Assembly: GCA_964601355.1 (NCBI GenBank)
Contig: CAZRNB010000006.1
Location: forward strand, 1-44,227
Length of the DNA stretch: 44,227 nt
DNA from: CAZRNB01 sp964601355
GTDB lineage: Bacteria; Planctomycetota; Phycisphaerae; Sedimentisphaerales; Anaerobacaceae
Reading direction: 5' to 3'
Shown here: one piece after another, positions 14,771-22,645 of the stretch
Position numbering within the stretch: position 1 is the first letter of the stretch
Layout: every line of letters starts with the position of its first letter
Notes under the pieces: model-generated
Told to the model about the DNA's origin: nothing
Databases searched by the model: none
Seen by the model: only the letters and a program-made list of their open reading frames with translations
Program-made: the position numbers and the translations under genes

Positions 14771-17346
14771 AAACCAGGCAGTTAAAAGAACCTGTAATTG
14801 ATATTGAGCACAGCCGATTTGACAGCATTATCGAACGGCTTGTGATAGCTCTTCTGGCCTTTATGCCTTTCGCCTTTGGAGCGGTCGAGGCATGGAGTGA
14901 GGAAGTGGTATTATTCCTGGCAGCAGCTATTTCAGTCTGCTTCTTATGTAAGCTCGTCTTTATCGTCAAGATGCCTTACGGCAGAAACGATGCCGCCTTT
15001 GTATGGACCTGGGCTTATGTCCCGGTTGTTCTGCTTATCTTTATTGTAGTATTTCAAATGGTGCCTCTGCCCACGGGCCTGGTGGCATTAATCTCACCTA
15101 ATACCGCGGCCATCAAGTCCGGGCTGCTGGGTGATCTGCCGGATGTCCTTGATCAAGGCGGAAGCAGGCCGCTTTCATCTATGACGCTTAGCTTTTATCC
15201 TCATGCCACCAAACATGACCTTCGGCTGTTGCTGGCCGTTGCGGCTGTATTTGTGGTAGTAATTAACGTGTACAGAACCGTTGAGCAGATAAAGCGTGTT
15301 TTAGCGGCAATCGCTGTTATTGGAGGAGTGGTTGCAGCATTGGCGCTTGCCCAGGATATTTTCGGAAATGGAAAGATATATTGGATTGTGCCGACCGGTC
15401 ATGGTTATGAGCACGCAGGACCCTTTATCAATCACGGTCATTTCGGCCAGTTTATGAATTTATCAATCGGGGCAGCGATGGGCCTGATTATGGTCAGACT
15501 GCAGGAGGTATTTGGCGGAAGGAAGGTAACGCCTTCCTTAGTGGCGGACTATTTTAACTCTTCGCAGGCCAAAGTTATATGGGCATTGGTAATAATAATC
15601 GTTTTGGGGGCTGCGGCAGAGTTTGTATCGCTCACCCGCGGCGGCATGATAAGTATGCTGATGGCCATTGTTTTCACGACGTTAGTGCTAAGCTCACGAA
15701 AGGCGTCCCTTGCAGTTCGCGGCTGGATTATGGTCCTTATGGCCTTAGGCGCATTGGTCTGTGTCCTGTATATGGGTTTTGACGCCGTTTATGACCGATT
15801 GGAAATGCTTGGAAAGCTGCACGAAGCACAGGACGGTCGTTGGCAAATAGTAAAAGATATAGCGGCTGCCTGGACTAAATTCCCTGTTTTTGGCACAGGT
15901 TTTGGCACTCACGAGGTGGTTTATCCTATGTTCGACCGCTCAACGATACTCGCTTTAGCGGCTTATGCTGAAAACGAGTATGCTCAGGCTGCCGAGGAGA
16001 TTGGTGCAGCCGGTTTAGTGCTGCTGGCGGCATTTTGTGCCATTATTTTGGCCAATTTTGTCCGTGTTGTAATCCATGGTTTTGTGCCGATCAGCTCAGC
16101 GGCGTTCGGCCTGGGCTTTGGCCTTGTCGCATTAGTGATTCAGAGCCTAAGCGATTTTGGTCAGCATCTGCCGGCTAATGCTTTTCTTTCGGCTGTATCC
16201 TGCGCGCTTTTGATTGTATTGGCGCGTAATAAACAAAGTAATCATTGCGTTTTAGAAGCCGCAAAAATAGTTTATTTACCGCGGGTTTTGCGGATTGCCG
16301 TGCTGGTTTTATTTTCCGGCGTTTGGACCTGGGTCTTAGCCGGGACCGACCGTTCGAGAGTTGCTGAATTGTATTGGAGGTACGCCCTTGTTGTGGAAGA
16401 TAGTCTTATGCAAAAAAACTGGCAGGGAGCCGACGATGAGTTTAAATCGCTGATATATCACGCAGCCGCAGCAGCATATTATGAGCCGGAGAATGTCAAG
16501 CACAGCTATTGGCTCAATGTTTACCGCTGGCGTTCCATAAGCCGGGTGACGGACCCAAATACCGGAGAGGTCATAATACCTGAGCAGATGATCGGCTTTG
16601 TTCCCCGAATTGTCGGCGAATTACACAAGACTCGGCGGCTGTGTCCGGTATTTGGTCCTGCCTATTCCATGGCAGGCCAACTCGAAAAGTTTGTTCTGAA
16701 TGACGAAAGTGGCGCGCAGCATATACTGACGGGGTATCGATTAGCTCCGTGCGATCCTGCAGCCTGCTTTGCGGCTGGATTGCTGGACGCCGCCGAAGGA
16801 AGAATTGAAGAGTCTTACGCAAAGTTTAAAAGAGCCGTTCAGCTTGATGGAAAGCTCTTTGCTGATGTTGTTGATGTATATATCAACCGCTTCGGCCGAG
16901 CCGATTTGGCCGTAACCATTGCCGGAGACAGCATAGATTGGCTCAGCCACGTGGCGAACGTCCTTTCACAGGTTGAAGACCGGCAGGAGCTTGTCTCGCA
17001 GGCAAGGGCGATGGTGCTGGAGACTCTTGAGACAAGGTGCTTCGGACCCGACGCTCCTGCTTGGGCGTTAGCATCATTAGGCAACATTTACGGAAGAGAG
17101 AATGATTATGAAGCAGCTATTCAGTGTTACCGACGCGCGCTTGCTTTGGATTACAGCCAAGTTAATTGGCGATTGACGCTGGCCAGACTGCTCACGGAGG
17201 CCAATAGGATATCTGAAGCAGCCCACGAGGCGAGGATTTGTCTTCGGCTGCGTCCGCAGTTCACGGTGGCAGAAGAGCTGATTGCCGACCTTTCTATCCT
17301 GTCTCGTGCAGCGACGGAAGAAAATAGAGTAACTTGGAGCCCTTAA
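14767..17346 (+). CDS. O-antigen ligase-family membrane protein with C-terminal TPRs
   Basis: An 859-residue inner-membrane protein, probably the polymerase or ligase of the exopolysaccharide. Roughly a dozen hydrophobic helices lie between about residues 25 and 540. The Wzy-C type signature region includes the periplasmic loop after SLTRGGMISML (about 285-295), with FGTGFGTHEVVYPMFD near 377. From about 540 the protein is soluble, with helical repeats: FGPAYSMAGQLEKF, DPAACFAAGLLDAAEG and a clear TPR at about 770-835 (LGNIYGRENDYEAAIQCYRR). Start overlaps the phosphatase stop by four bases. No glycosyltransferase genes are present in this operon, so the sugar assembly genes must lie elsewhere. 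Confidence 0.85.
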   Translation: MKTRQLKEPVIDIEHSRFDSIIERLVIALLAFMPFAFGAVEAWSEEVVLFLAAAISVCFLCKLVFIVKMPYGRNDAAFVWTWAYVPVVLLIFIVVFQMVPLPTGLVALISPNTAAIKSGLLGDLPDVLDQGGSRPLSSMTLSFYPHATKHDLRLLLAVAAVFVVVINVYRTVEQIKRVLAAIAVIGGVVAALALAQDIFGNGKIYWIVPTGHGYEHAGPFINHGHFGQFMNLSIGAAMGLIMVRLQEVFGGRKVTPSLVADYFNSSQAKVIWALVIIIVLGAAAEFVSLTRGGMISMLMAIVFTTLVLSSRKASLAVRGWIMVLMALGALVCVLYMGFDAVYDRLEMLGKLHEAQDGRWQIVKDIAAAWTKFPVFGTGFGTHEVVYPMFDRSTILALAAYAENEYAQAAEEIGAAGLVLLAAFCAIILANFVRVVIHGFVPISSAAFGLGFGLVALVIQSLSDFGQHLPANAFLSAVSCALLIVLARNKQSNHCVLEAAKIVYLPRVLRIAVLVLFSGVWTWVLAGTDRSRVAELYWRYALVVEDSLMQKNWQGADDEFKSLIYHAAAAAYYEPENVKHSYWLNVYRWRSISRVTDPNTGEVIIPEQMIGFVPRIVGELHKTRRLCPVFGPAYSMAGQLEKFVLNDESGAQHILTGYRLAPCDPAACFAAGLLDAAEGRIEESYAKFKRAVQLDGKLFADVVDVYINRFGRADLAVTIAGDSIDWLSHVANVLSQVEDRQELVSQARAMVLETLETRCFGPDAPAWALASLGNIYGRENDYEAAIQCYRRALALDYSQVNWRLTLARLLTEANRISEAAHEARICLRLRPQFTVAEELIADLSILSRAATEENRVTWSP

Positions 17347-17417
17347 AAAACTGCCGATAGCAATTGCCTAATTTTATATATATAGCAAAACCCACAACCT
17401 TTTTTGCATGCCTCTTT

Positions 17418-18707
17418 TTACTGGCTCGAAGATAATGTCCATGGTTGCGTGAACACCGTGCCGTAGGCGTTGCTGATTTCCGCCCTTACATATTTATAAT
17501 TCATCTGGAGCGGATAATTGGTTATATTTATGGAGCTGCCTTGAGCGATTCTTTGTCCATTCGCTATCCAGCTTACCTGGCCATCGGTATTTATTGTAAT
17601 TGAACGGCTGCTTGCCGTTATCTCTGCGATTACTGGATAATGGCCTTTGTTTTGCCTTCCGACGCCGCAATCCTGAATGGCGAAGAAGCATCCCTTTTCC
17701 AGCGAGCGTCTGTAATCAGCCATATCGTAAGAAGGAGCCATCACGAGTATCTTGCCGCTGTCTATAAAAGCATCTTCACTGTTATTCCATGGCCCCCACC
17801 AGTCATTGACTGCAAAGCCCCATATTTTGGTGTCTTTATTGATGAGAAGCTGGTCCCAGACGTCCTGGAAATGCTCGTTATAATCAATCGAAGACTGCCC
17901 GAGGATCCACAGGCGGTAGTAATGGGCATTGAAAATCTCGATGCACTTATAATTCTGCAGGTTCAGATAGTAATTTGAGTTTTCCATTGGATGTGCGATT
18001 ATTGGCAGTCCTCCATATTGATTGATCAGGTCTATGCACTGCTGGCTTGTCTCGTAGTGCCATGACTGCCTTGTTCCGCAATAGGCCGGCTCCCATAATT
18101 CTATATACGTAGTCATGAACGGAGATGTAATATGGTCACTGCCTATTTCCTCCATATCGGGGAGGAAAAGTCTTATATTACTTAAAGTGGCAAGCACTTC
18201 CTGGTCACTATTAAAACCCGAAAGATATTTATAAACCGGCCAGAGTCTATAGGTGCAGTAAGTAGTGCCCGCCGATCTTTTTCCTGCGTAATCTAATGCA
18301 GCGATGACGTTGTAGCCTGCCCGGTCGTATGCCTTTATCCTGTCTAAAGACAGCCTGCCGATATGGTCGTGATGCTGGGCTAATTCTCTGTGCCAATGGT
18401 ACCAATCCACGCCCTGATAAGGATTATAAGCTATAACGTAGCTCTTAACCTTTTCCTTCCGCCAATTTTGCGCCCACAGGGCAAAGTCTGTAAAGTTAAT
18501 GTTACTACCTTGATTGAGGCTGGAGCTTAAAGAATCACCGTCTTCAGGCTGTCTATCTGTCAGCCATTTATCGGTGAAGGTCATAAGCTCAGGCCATTTG
18601 ACTAAATCAGTTTGAGCAGATTGGCCAAAGGTATTTATATTCAGGCTGATTATCAGCACGAAAGCCGTGAATAACAGGCTAAAAAAGCTAAAAGTCTTTT
18701 TGTTCAT
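17418..18707 (-). CDS. Secreted PHP-like protein with dockerin-like segment
   Basis: A 429-residue exported protein. Signal peptide about residues 1-30. A segment at about 40-95 ends FTDFALWAQNWRKE, the paired Ca-binding style dockerin-like repeat common in Phycisphaerae. The rest follows the order of PHP/CehA-type proteins but with altered ligands: a His-rich YHWHRELAQHHDH where HxHT..SDG is expected, AGYNVIAALDYAG for the second site, GLPIIAHPMEN, and a closing MADYRRSLEKGCFFA. Because several usual metal ligands are changed, catalysis is doubtful. It is convergent with the exopolysaccharide operon and has its own strong promoter. Confidence 0.75.
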   Translation of the reverse strand: MNKKTFSFFSLLFTAFVLIISLNINTFGQSAQTDLVKWPELMTFTDKWLTDRQPEDGDSLSSSLNQGSNINFTDFALWAQNWRKEKVKSYVIAYNPYQGVDWYHWHRELAQHHDHIGRLSLDRIKAYDRAGYNVIAALDYAGKRSAGTTYCTYRLWPVYKYLSGFNSDQEVLATLSNIRLFLPDMEEIGSDHITSPFMTTYIELWEPAYCGTRQSWHYETSQQCIDLINQYGGLPIIAHPMENSNYYLNLQNYKCIEIFNAHYYRLWILGQSSIDYNEHFQDVWDQLLINKDTKIWGFAVNDWWGPWNNSEDAFIDSGKILVMAPSYDMADYRRSLEKGCFFAIQDCGVGRQNKGHYPVIAEITASSRSITINTDGQVSWIANGQRIAQGSSINITNYPLQMNYKYVRAEISNAYGTVFTQPWTLSSSQ

Positions 18708-18790
18708 CGCCCTTCCCCCAAAAGATGCGGTTAAAACGTATTATCTTCCCCCAACAGGTTCCGTGGGTTGCCTCTCCGATTCTGGATAAT

Positions 18791-18819
18791 ATTATACCAA
18801 AAGCGATATGCCCTGTCAA
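18791..18819 (-). promoter_or_regulatory. Consensus sigma-70 promoter of the PHP-like gene
   Basis: On the minus strand TTGACA (18819-18814) and TATAAT (18796-18791) are separated by exactly 17 bases, a full match to consensus. Leader of about 75 bases to the ATG at 18707. Confidence 0.85.
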
Positions 18820-18886
18820 GTTTTATGTGTGGAAATCAACGGTTGTTAGGATATCGGACGTGGCGAGGAAAGGATTTAATTAACGG

Positions 18887-18914
18887 TTAGCCCTGCCATT
18901 TTATGGCAGGGTTG
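18887..18914. repeat. TTAGCCCTGCCA hairpin overlapping the rdgB stop
   Basis: TTAG-CCCTGCCA (18891-18898), loop TTTTA, TGGCAGGG (18904-18911). The rdgB stop codon (TAA, minus strand) is in the loop and the last codons T-L-P are in the arm. The element may also work as the operon terminator. Confidence 0.75.
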
Positions 18915-19539
18915 ATAAATGGGTTTTCAAAAGCTGCTGCAAAAGAAGAGGTTTTAATTTTCGGATGGCATTTCCGCGGTGCGAGATGGCGTTTTTTTCA
19001 TCAGCAGCTAATTGGGCGACGGTTTTATTAAGATGCGGCACTAAAAAAATTGGGTCGTAACCGAAGCCGTTTGTGCCGATCTCTTTTTCTATTATCAGAC
19101 CTTCCAGTGTCCCCTGGGTTTCTGCTAAAATTTTATCCGGGCTTGCCAAGCACAGGCAGCAGACAAATCTTGCAGTCATTTTTTCTTTTGGTACTCCATC
19201 GAGAAGTTTCAGGACTCTTGCGATATTTCTATGGTCGATTAAAGACCGCTCTGTAACTTTTGTTTTCTTACCGGAAAATCTCGCTGATTTTACGCCCGGC
19301 CCGCCGCCGAGTGCGTCAATTACAAGGCCGGAATCGTCGGCTAATGTCCACAGGCCTGTAGCTTTAGCGTAACCGACCGCCTTTTTATGTGCGTTTTCAG
19401 CAAAGGTAGCGCCATCCTCTTTAACTTCACCGATATTAGGGAAGTCGGAGAGGCTTACCCACTCGACATTAGCGTCTATCATCGCTCTTATCTCAGCGAT
19501 TTTGCCCGGATTCGTAGTAGCGGCCAGTATCTTCTTCAT
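18901..19539 (-). CDS. rdgB: XTP/dITP diphosphatase (RdgB/HAM1)
   Basis: A 212-residue nucleotide-pool cleaning enzyme that hydrolyses non-canonical purine triphosphates (dITP, XTP) to monophosphates. Family motifs: N-terminal ILAATTNPGKIAEIRAM, the catalytic TLADDSGLVIDALGGGPGV (about 65-83) and GFGYDPIFLVP with a later ISHRGNA. The start is placed at the ATG at 19539; a TTG at 19548 overlaps the upstream kinase stop. It is the last gene of the methyltransferase-receiver-kinase operon, which is an unusual context. Its final codons and stop come from a repeat hairpin. Confidence 0.93.
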   Translation of the reverse strand: MKKILAATTNPGKIAEIRAMIDANVEWVSLSDFPNIGEVKEDGATFAENAHKKAVGYAKATGLWTLADDSGLVIDALGGGPGVKSARFSGKKTKVTERSLIDHRNIARVLKLLDGVPKEKMTARFVCCLCLASPDKILAETQGTLEGLIIEKEIGTNGFGYDPIFLVPHLNKTVAQLAADEKNAISHRGNAIRKLKPLLLQQLLKTHLSTLP

Positions 19540-19544
19540 ATCTA

Positions 19545-20657
19545 TCAATATCGATAGCCGTGTTTATCTTTTTGCTGTGTAGTTTCAGTAACAGGAACCT
19601 CAAAAAGAAACTCGTTCTGGCCTTCACCTTTTGCTTGATCTACGTTGAATGACTTACACTGTATCTTGAATCCATGAGCTTCTGCAACAGTGTTAGCTAT
19701 AAAAAGGCCTAAGCCCGATCCTTTTGCCGAGAACCTTTCAGCTGCTCGGGTACGGTATCCTCTCTCGAAAATTCTTTCTTGAACTTCTCTGGGAATAATA
19801 GGGCCGTATGATTGAACCGCGACCTTGACAGAACGTGGAGTGTCGTGAATCATAACATCAACCGTGCACCCTTCTACTGAATATTTTACTGCGTTATCAA
19901 TAAGCACCAGCGCCAGCGTATCAAAAGAGTCAAAGCAAAGCGGCGTTGCGCGGGAAGTGCCCACCATCTTTATGGTCACACGCTTTCTATTAGCTTCTTC
20001 TTCAAATAGTCTAATCATCCTGTGAAATACCTTATAGACCGGCGTTAGATGTTTCTGTCCAAATGATGCGGATTCTGGATTAGCTACTATCGAAGACATT
20101 GAAAACCGGGTGTGTAATAACTCAATTGACTTCAACAACGACTTCAACGTGGGCGGCGCGTTCTCTATTTTCTCTTCCTTGCTCACGCCTTCTAATTCGC
20201 TGATTATTGCCTCCGTATTCCGTGTCACTAAATTTACGGCTGTTGTCACGTCGTGCAATCCTTCGACCATCTCACGAGCATTATCTTCGCAATGCTGATT
20301 AACAAGAGGGACCATCTTGGAAACCGCGCTATACCAAGAAAGGATTTCTTCCCATGCAACCTTCTGTTCTTGGTGTGATTTCCTAAGGGAAGGAGGACAT
20401 GTAGTATTAAGCCCTGCCACAATAAGGCCGTTACATAGTATTTTCCCATTTGGGCACGAGAGCATGACGAGCGAGAATCCTTTTGGACAGATGGAATGAA
20501 CGGTTTGTTCCTTCTGCACAGTGGTCAGGATAACTATGCACTCCTTTGGATGGCATTTATAACAAGCACGTGGCTGGCGCATAAGGTAACCATCCTTGAG
20601 AATCCCCTTCTCATCAATCGTTGGGTATGGGCAGCTTAACTTCAAGATTTCTAACAT
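19545..20657 (-). CDS. Histidine kinase with Cys-rich N-terminal sensor
   Basis: A 370-residue soluble kinase without membrane helices. The N-terminal ~90 residues hold eight cysteines (9, 32, 35, 40, 57, 68, 75, 87) in a pattern recalling the PocR ligand-binding domain (CYKCHPKEC and SICPKGFSLVMLSCPNGKIL), possibly a metal or redox site. The middle has LHDVTTAV, with His135 the likely phospho-acceptor. The ATPase has the N box VLIDNAVKYS, a weak G1 (SYGPIIP instead of D-x-G-x-G), an F box IFERGY and the G2 box GSGLGLFIANT. It lies 14 bases after the receiver gene and almost touches rdgB. A cytoplasmic two-component sensor; the altered G1 may slow ATP use. Confidence 0.85.
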   Translation of the reverse strand: MLEILKLSCPYPTIDEKGILKDGYLMRQPRACYKCHPKECIVILTTVQKEQTVHSICPKGFSLVMLSCPNGKILCNGLIVAGLNTTCPPSLRKSHQEQKVAWEEILSWYSAVSKMVPLVNQHCEDNAREMVEGLHDVTTAVNLVTRNTEAIISELEGVSKEEKIENAPPTLKSLLKSIELLHTRFSMSSIVANPESASFGQKHLTPVYKVFHRMIRLFEEEANRKRVTIKMVGTSRATPLCFDSFDTLALVLIDNAVKYSVEGCTVDVMIHDTPRSVKVAVQSYGPIIPREVQERIFERGYRTRAAERFSAKGSGLGLFIANTVAEAHGFKIQCKSFNVDQAKGEGQNEFLFEVPVTETTQQKDKHGYRY

Positions 20658-20671
20658 CGAACGCTCTCTTC

Positions 20672-21316
20672 TTACGCCAGCAATGCCACCATTTTTATAC
20701 CAATACTTGTTAACCGCAGGGCCAAGTCTGCCTTATTGCAAGCTGACCTGAGTATGCCACAAATGCCATCTGTATCTTTATTCTGGAGTGCACGGGTAAG
20801 TTTGTCTTCCAATTGTGTAATATTTTTATCACTTACCTGTTCGCGTTTGAGGATTTCTATTATTACCCCCCAGTAGTGGGATAATGTCATCTTGTTCTCT
20901 ATTAGGTTATCGAGCATTCTCTTGCATTTGGTTGCATCGACTGGTTTACTCAGCGAGTCATCAGCTAGTCTCCAAAATCGATTTTTACTTAAGTCAAAAG
21001 TCTGTCCGGAAAACGCTACGATTATCTGAGCTGGATTGACGTCCTTTAAGTGCTCAAGAATACCTAATCCATCCTCATGGGAATATTCTTTAGCCACACC
21101 GCCAATATCGAGGACTATGATGTCATATTCTCCTCGCTCTAGTTTATCTAGACTTTGTACCTTTGGCCAGTAATCGATTGCATATCCTTCGTTGCGCATT
21201 ATCTCGAAAGGAAAGCTATTCTCATCATCGTCGATAACAAGGATTCTGGTTCGCTTTCGCAATATATCCACGGTTGGTAGTGGTATCTTTGATATTTTCT
21301 TCTTAAACAATCCCAT
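20672..21316 (-). CDS. Response regulator receiver protein with helical C-terminus
   Basis: A 214-residue protein with a receiver domain at about 20-135. Key residues are present: the acidic pair Asp29/Asp30, phospho-acceptor Asp70 (IIVLDIGG), Ser103 in place of Thr and Lys124 in SKP. The C-terminal ~75 residues are helical and have no DNA-binding motif I recognise, so output may be through protein contact. Start at 21316 is chosen for AGGGGG seven bases upstream; an in-frame ATG at 21361 would add 15 residues. It pairs with the kinase just downstream. Confidence 0.82.
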   Translation of the reverse strand: MGLFKKKISKIPLPTVDILRKRTRILVIDDDENSFPFEIMRNEGYAIDYWPKVQSLDKLERGEYDIIVLDIGGVAKEYSHEDGLGILEHLKDVNPAQIIVAFSGQTFDLSKNRFWRLADDSLSKPVDATKCKRMLDNLIENKMTLSHYWGVIIEILKREQVSDKNITQLEDKLTRALQNKDTDGICGILRSACNKADLALRLTSIGIKMVALLA

Positions 21317-21364
21317 ATTTATCCCCCTTAATTTACTAAATGAATCCGATTTTGTCCTCATGTG

Positions 21365-22363
21365 TTATATTTTATCCAGTTCCTTTACTCCAATGTAATG
21401 CATTTGTTTCGTGCAATCGCTAGTAGAAATTTTAGAACCAAACTGCAATTTTCTTGGGTCAATTTTTTTGTCGAATTTCACAGGGTCTTTGAAAATATAG
21501 GGCAGTTTCTTTATTTCCTCTTTCCAGTTGATATCATCTTCCCTGTTCTGTGCGAGTTCAAAATTAAACTTATCAAAGAAACCTTTGTCTTTCAAACCGA
21601 GTTTTTCTTTGATGACAGGTATATAATTGGGGTTTATCTCATATCCTATTGAATTTCTTTCGAGGTTTTTCGCAGCCAGTGAAGTTGTTCCGCTGCCTAA
21701 AAACGGGTCAAGAACTGTATCATTTACAAAACTGAACATTTTAATTAAGCGTCTGGGCACTTCCTCTGGGAACATGGCCAGATGTTTGTCTTGTCTCTCT
21801 CCTGCTATATTCCAATGACCCGTGAAGAATAGGTTCCATTCTTCTATAGTCATCTTTGATTTTTCCTTAATCTCTTTGCTTACTACGGAAGAGTTGCCGT
21901 GTTTTTTGAAGATCAGAATAAATTCGTAATCAATCTTGAGAATTCCATTCCGTGGATATGGAAATGAACCCATTATGGTTGCACCGCCGGTAGTATTGCA
22001 GGTTGTAACCTTTTGCCATATAATCGCCCCCATATAGTCAAAGCCGACAGTCTCGCAGAACTTTATTATTTCAGTTCTGATGGGAATGACCTTGTATCGT
22101 CCGTAATAGACGGACCTGGCAAATTGGTCGCCGATATTGATACACAATCGACAGCCTTTCTTCAGAACCCGATGGCATTCGTTCCAGACCAGGTTAAGAT
22201 TATTGATATAATCCTCATAGCTGTCGTCAAATCCGATTTGGCTGCCGTTGCCATAATCCTTGAGCTGCCAGTATGGAGGTGATGTGATAATCAAATGGAC
22301 GGTTTCATCAGAGATTTCCGCCATATTTCTTGAATCGCCAATAATTATCTTATGACCTGTCAT
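21365..22363 (-). CDS. Beta-class DNA methyltransferase (N4-cytosine or N6-adenine)
   Basis: A 332-residue AdoMet-dependent DNA amino-methyltransferase. The catalytic motif IV TSPPYW lies at residues 27-32, while the AdoMet-binding motif I DPFLGSGTT is near 218-226. This order is that of the beta class; S-P-P-Y often goes with N4-cytosine methylation. FPEEVPRRLIKMFS before motif I is typical of the family. No restriction enzyme or specificity gene is nearby, so it is either an orphan methylase or part of the operon with a receiver, kinase and RdgB. It starts the operon, with a good promoter, and is visibly more AT-rich than the exopolysaccharide genes, which may indicate transfer. Confidence 0.92.
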   Translation of the reverse strand: MTGHKIIIGDSRNMAEISDETVHLIITSPPYWQLKDYGNGSQIGFDDSYEDYINNLNLVWNECHRVLKKGCRLCINIGDQFARSVYYGRYKVIPIRTEIIKFCETVGFDYMGAIIWQKVTTCNTTGGATIMGSFPYPRNGILKIDYEFILIFKKHGNSSVVSKEIKEKSKMTIEEWNLFFTGHWNIAGERQDKHLAMFPEEVPRRLIKMFSFVNDTVLDPFLGSGTTSLAAKNLERNSIGYEINPNYIPVIKEKLGLKDKGFFDKFNFELAQNREDDINWKEEIKKLPYIFKDPVKFDKKIDPRKLQFGSKISTSDCTKQMHYIGVKELDKI

Positions 22364-22447
22364 CGCTAACCCATTTTAATTTTTTGAAAAGACGGTTATG
22401 GTCATTCTTGATTTTAATACAAATAAATCTTATTGTCGCATACGCAG

Positions 22448-22476
22448 GTTATATATTTTACTTAAACGTTGGTCAA
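22448..22476 (-). promoter_or_regulatory. Promoter of the methyltransferase operon
   Basis: On the minus strand TTGACC (22476-22471) and TATAAC (22453-22448) with 17 bases between, giving a leader of about 78 bases before the methyltransferase ATG. Confidence 0.65.
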
Positions 22477-22540
22477 GAATCTATGAAGATTAACTGTGCA
22501 ACCAATATCAGCCGAATCTGCTTTTGATGGGCTATTTTTC

Positions 22541-22569
22541 TTGCAAAGCTCAGGCCTTTTCTATACTGT
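22541..22569 (+). promoter_or_regulatory. Possible promoter of the SurA/PpiD-like gene
   Basis: TTGCAA (22541-22546) and TACTGT (22564-22569) with 17 bases between. A moderate match only, but the position suits the divergent gene at 22646. Confidence 0.4.
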
Positions 22570-22573
22570 ATAA

Positions 22574-22606
22574 CAGAATTCAGGCGACAGAATACAGAAT
22601 TCTGAC
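22574..22606. repeat. CAGAATTC-type dispersed repeat
   Basis: CAGAATTCAGGCGACAGAAT and ACAGAATTCTGAC. A related tract is at 39319-39350 (CAGAATTCGGAATACAGAAT). It lies in the 5' leader of the SurA/PpiD-like gene. Confidence 0.55.
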
Positions 22607-22645
22607 TACTGGCGACTGTTTATTGAATGATTCCGGAGCAAAAAC

